Under the pieces are notes generated by a model. It did no database searches, was not told where the DNA came from, and worked only from the letters and a program-made list of their open reading frames with translations. The position numbers and the translations under genes are program-made. From Megalonaias nervosa (taxonomy: Eukaryota; Mollusca; Bivalvia; Unionida; Unionidae), in the NCBI GenBank assembly GCA_016617855.1, contig JAECUM010001794.1:62001-126000 (forward strand): a DNA stretch of 64,000 nt, read 5' to 3'. This document shows positions 60,301 to 64,000 of the stretch, in pieces; the stretch's first letter is position 1; the number at the start of each line of letters is the position of its first letter.

Positions 60301-61433
60301 AACAGACAGACCAGTTACAATGATCCTCCTGTGGTTTTGTATTCAATGAAATGACAGCTGGCCTGTATGAAGATTCATACCCCATGCACCATGACTTATA
60401 TAAGGCACCATGACTTATATAAGAGAGGGCACTCCCCCATAAACTCCAAGCCACTACTTGAGATTTGCCAAACAAAGGGAGGACACTCTCCCTGCAAAAC
60501 AAAAGCAATATTAGAAGCAATATTAGACATGTGTGAAGAAGTAAAGAAGGCAACATTCTGAAGATGAAAGCAGCTACTCTGCCATTTCCTTGATCAATCT
60601 CTTGATGTGTGACTCCATGAAGATATTTGCATTCTGACACATCTGGTGACAGCATTATCCATCTCTAGCTGATTGGATATAATTTTAGCTTGCAGCTCCT
60701 TCCTTTGCATCTCTGGCAGGGTGTATGTACGTGTCAGCAAAACTCCCCATACCCCACTCCGCTAATGACTGAAGATGACTGGGTGCAGGCTCAGTGTCAC
60801 GCTCCAATAACTTTGCATCAAGTTTCAATTTTATCTTCCTGTCACCTTCCCATTCTTTCTTTGCACTGAAGAAGACCATGTCCCCTCCAGACATGACCTA
60901 AGAACTTTATATGGTGTTAATGAAGTACATTACTGGTGGGGCAAGTCTCATCATTGTCCTCACTGGCACTGTACTTCTGACATTAATACAATTGTGTTGC
61001 CATTCCTTCTTAAAGACAAGAATAATGAAGAACACACAAGAAAGAACCCCAAAATATGAACAATTCAAAAACAATACAAGTAATGTCACAAAATATTAAA
61101 TTTTAACCATGTTTGCAATTAAAAATTATAACATGCATGGATGTGATGCACCTGCGTGACTTACCATGTTAAAAAAGTCAGCAAACTTATAAAAATATGG
61201 CAATATATTTACAATAACTCCCAACAAAGGTTAACAATCCTTTGTAAACACTTTAACATATAATAAATTACCATAAGGATAGTTTGAAATCATTAAGATC
61301 TTGAAGGATTCAATGATGCCATGTAGGATGATGCTACTTTTACAACAGTGAAAGCTTAATATGGTTTACTAGCAGCACCTCCTAGCAGTGACAAGGGAGC
61401 TAATAAGAAAGTTTCTTCCCTCTGTCTATATGG
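57311..61433 (-). mobile_element. DIRS-type retroelement with inverted terminal repeats, decayed
   Basis: Left end CCATATAGACAAAGGGAAAA (57311) and the inverse of the right end, CCATATAGACAGAGGGAAGA (61433), are inverted repeats; similarity continues about 85 bp inward (CAGTAAACC..ATTTAAGCTG). Minus-strand content in order: a possible gag region (60894-60269), an uncharacterised Q-rich frame (59521-59171), RNase H-like DVSLSGWGTHLL (about 59.0 kb) and a recombinase-like ALKLYLKHMEKNRY (57952-57713). DIRS elements are bounded by inverted terminal repeats, so the layout fits. Many frameshifts show it is inactive. The 4.1-kb size is somewhat short for a complete element. Confidence 0.68.
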
Positions 61434-62027
61434 TAAAGACATGAAAGCTGTCTTCCTTCTGAACTTTGAGAGGTAGTGAATCTTATATTCCTAAAGTTAA
61501 CCCTTAAAGTGCTTGTCGCATAGCACTTGTCAAGGCACATGCTGTTTTTCAACAGCAGGGAATGAAAGCCTTTCACATCTTGTTTTGCATTGATTATAGC
61601 CATGGGTTTGGTGTATAAATCTGATTGTGATTTTTACTGGGCAGCCTAAAATTTGATATCAACCCCAGGAAAATAGTGAAGTGGAGAATATTTCCTAATA
61701 TTCAAAGTAACACCTGAAATAACAGATATATACTACAGGGCTGCAGAAATTTTGCCAAAATTAAGTTGTCCATGGACAAGTAAATTAAAAAGTTTACTTC
61801 TCCTTATAAAAAACCCCCTTGTCCATATTTTCATAATTAAAAAGAATAGTGGAAGACAGTTTTGTTTAAATGTAAACTTTTATTAAGCTGCACCATTTAA
61901 ATGCATGCAACATGGATCTGTCCTATTTAAAATATACTGGATATTTCAAGTTTTCTTATTTTTGCTTGAAAAGGAATACACAAATTACAGATGTGAGAAG
62001 ACAATAAAGTTGATGCTAACCTTTAAG

Positions 62028-63595
62028 TACACCACTCCCTCGATAACTCACGAACCCGCTTATAATGCAGGGTCAGGCATGGATCCCATTTTTTAAAACC
62101 AGAAATTACCCCAAAAATAGATCCCTATTTTATGAACTTTATGGAAATTGCGATCAAAATTAGCTACAAAAACTTTGATATATCGCTTGTTTTATCGTCA
62201 AAAATGGTAGATAGGACCTGGAAATTTTAATCAACATTATGAAATACCAAATTTAAAAATAAGTCATACAATTTTTTACATTTTCTTTCCAAGTGACATT
62301 CCTAGCACACCGCAATTAACGATATGTAAGGAAATTTCAATCAATGAAAATGTCACTTACGCCGAGTGGAGGCAGTACTTTAATAAATAAATACAAATTA
62401 AATAATTTTTTTTATCAATTGAAATTTGTGTTCTAGTTCTATCTTCTAGTTCCTTTTAAGTGTAATCATCATAAATGCAATGTGTCCTCTTGTAATTAAA
62501 CGTAAAATGTGTCAATCTACCGTAACAGCTATGTCCGCGAGCATTTCTCTGAGAACCTATTTAGGTGCTGACCGTGTTTTGATAACTGACTTGCAGAAGT
62601 ATTTGTTGCATTGTTGCACTGAATTAAAAGCTGGCCTCCTTTGTATTATCATGTTAATTATGTCTTTTGAATCAAATAATTGGATGTGAAATAAAAGAAA
62701 AGTTGAAAGGCATGAAAATCCTACAAACTTAAAATCTAGCTGCCCCGGTTGTATGTCGGGTGAACTCACTTCAGTTGATCAATTGAACACTGTTATAAAT
62801 GTTATTGTGTATGTAACATCAACTACCTTAAATTAACCGACTCATTGGTAACTGTGATCAAAGATAGCATGGCAACAAGGCAAAAAGAATACTATACTTC
62901 GTAAAATAAAGAGCTTGATTTCACAGATACGGACCATTGTAGGCAAGCTAGTTTCAAAGAATTCTTGAACTGGCACTTTGAGATATCCTCAAGAATGATA
63001 AAAAGTTTCATTATTACTTCCAATGAAATCACGATATCAATACTGTACTAATTGAACAGCACAAAAATTGAGATTCAATGTAGACGATTGTCTCGCAAAA
63101 ATTTCGCTTGCTTTTTGAACAAAAGGAATCTTGTTTGGTGGTGTATCAACAGTTAGTCTAGTTCCCTGCTCTTTTCACTCCCAATTTGGCAGGATACAAT
63201 GCCATACCACTCCTGGAACCAGACTCATGAAGACAACAAAAAGCAGTGACGTAATACACACATTTTTTCGTGTAAACGTAATGGTTGTTGAAACCAGATG
63301 GAATGATCTTTCACATGTTGGACATTTTGAAAATTCTTATTTAAACAGAATAACGAACAACTTCATTAGAAAAAGTGCATTACTAAAAGTTATTATCGAC
63401 GTGAATGTAAAATGAGGATTCAGTCATTAAACAGTGAAGTTCCCTAACCCCAACATCCCCCCCCCCCCTTGTTTTCTCGATGTCTAAGAAATTTTTTTCA
63501 ATTTTTGGAGGTCCCTCGGTAACTTGTGCCCTCACTTATAGCGCGGTCTATGTTTGTGGACCCCATTGTGCGCAAGTTATCGAGGGAGTGGTGTA
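62028..63595. mobile_element. DNA transposon (possibly Tc1/mariner, pogo-like) with TACACCACTCCC ends, copy 2
   Basis: A 21-bp perfect inverted repeat runs from TACACCACTCCCTCGATAAC (62028) to the complementary GTTATCGAGGGAGTGGTGTA (63576-63595); TA at the outer edges could be the target-site duplication. A second inverted copy of the end motif lies just inside the right end (63511-63530), so a smaller unit may be nested there. Open frames inside (62480-62689, 63131-63415) show no transposase motif I recognise. Confidence 0.72.
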
Positions 63596-63755
63596 ATTTG
63601 TTGTTGTTTATTTTTTCTTCAGTCAGTGTATTGGCAATGAAAATAAGGAGAAAATTAACCCTGAAAAAGTTAAACAGTCACAAACACCATTGGTCCACAC
63701 TGATTATTGAAGAGAACACTGATCAGAAGCAATAACCTGCTTTACTTTTGCTCAG

Positions 63756-63988
63756 GAATTGCAGTCACCAATTTTATCAAAGACATCCCACATGAAAGTT
63801 TACATCAACTTGCCCTGGCACAGACTGGCTTGAACAAGGTTGTGCTTCAGGCTGAGAACTCAGCTGCTTGGCTTTATGCGAGAAATGCCTTGTTCCAGGA
63901 CCTTTGTTTAACCAATGCATTACACTTTCTATTGGCTGAAAGTCAGTTCAACCAGAACCATTGGCAACAATCCTCATCTGACATTTGA
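63756..63988 (+). CDS. Candidate exon of an unidentified plus-strand gene
   Basis: A good acceptor (CTTTACTTTTGCTCAG) precedes 63756. The frame then encodes about 77 residues with protein-like composition: VTNFIKDIPHESLHQLALAQ, then AENSAAWLYARNALFQDLCL, HFLLAESQFNQNHW, stop at 63986-63988. Helical, amphipathic and not repeat-derived as far as I can see. I do not recognise the family. The window ends 12 bases later, so upstream exons would have to lie to the left, where none is evident. Confidence 0.4.
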
Positions 63989-64000
63989 TCTAACGAAAGC

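Larger units (their letters stand above)
55811..64000 (-). other. Intron or flank 5' of exon A
   Basis: It contains a LINE fragment, the 57.3-61.4 kb DIRS element and the 62.0-63.6 kb DNA transposon. I found no minus-strand exon for the N-terminal TPR/KEN region; it is inferred to lie beyond the right edge or in exons too short to see. Confidence 0.55.

Overview
The window is eukaryotic, AT-rich and intron-dominated. Most of it is one long split gene whose introns are filled with transposon remnants. The SINE architecture (tRNA-like head, a body ending in a GGCGTT motif, CAA-repeat tail) and the abundance of tyrosine-recombinase (DIRS-type) retroelement fragments point to a lophotrochozoan, most likely a mollusc. 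That assignment is inference from repeat style and protein similarity, not a proven identification.

Gene content. On the minus strand I can chain ten coding exons, running right to left from 55,810 to 1,634, into a MAD/BUB-family spindle-checkpoint protein (BUB1/BUBR1 family). Nine of the ten splice junctions have GT/AG borders, and all but one keep phase. In protein order the chain carries a BUB3-binding GLEBS motif, a glutamine-rich coiled coil, a CD1-like SPT motif, an ABBA-like motif, an STPF block, a KARD-like SP motif and the segment just before the C-terminal kinase fold. The N-terminal TPR/KEN part would lie beyond the right edge and the kinase fold beyond the left edge. One connecting exon between 40,516 and 30,450 is missing from my model. 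Near the right edge a plus-strand open segment (63,756-63,988) with a good acceptor may be an exon of a neighbouring gene.

Repeats by region. 0.4 kb: full-length SINE. 2.6 kb: 40-bp tandem repeat. 3.7-6.6 kb: decayed retroelement with an SGNH-hydrolase-like ORF, ~360-bp tandem repeats and a gag-like ORF. 8.0-10.1, 16.4-17.7, 20.2-22.2, 52.8-53.6 and 57.3-61.4 kb: decayed DIRS-type elements, all on the minus strand; the last is bounded by inverted repeats. 38.7-39.8 and 56.8-57.3 kb: LINE reverse-transcriptase remnants. 18.8, 25.2, 27.5 and 54.7 kb: further SINE copies with intact target-site duplications. 19.2-19.6 and 62.0-63.6 kb: a DNA-transposon family with 'TACACCACTCCCTCGATAAC' ends. 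Several other dispersed repeats and microsatellites fill the rest.

How it fits together. There is no operon or gene cluster. The checkpoint gene is one transcription unit that has tolerated large intronic insertions; every SINE copy lies in an intron or inferred flank. The most interesting points are the mixed BUB1-plus-BUBR1 motif content of the checkpoint gene and the recently active SINE family.
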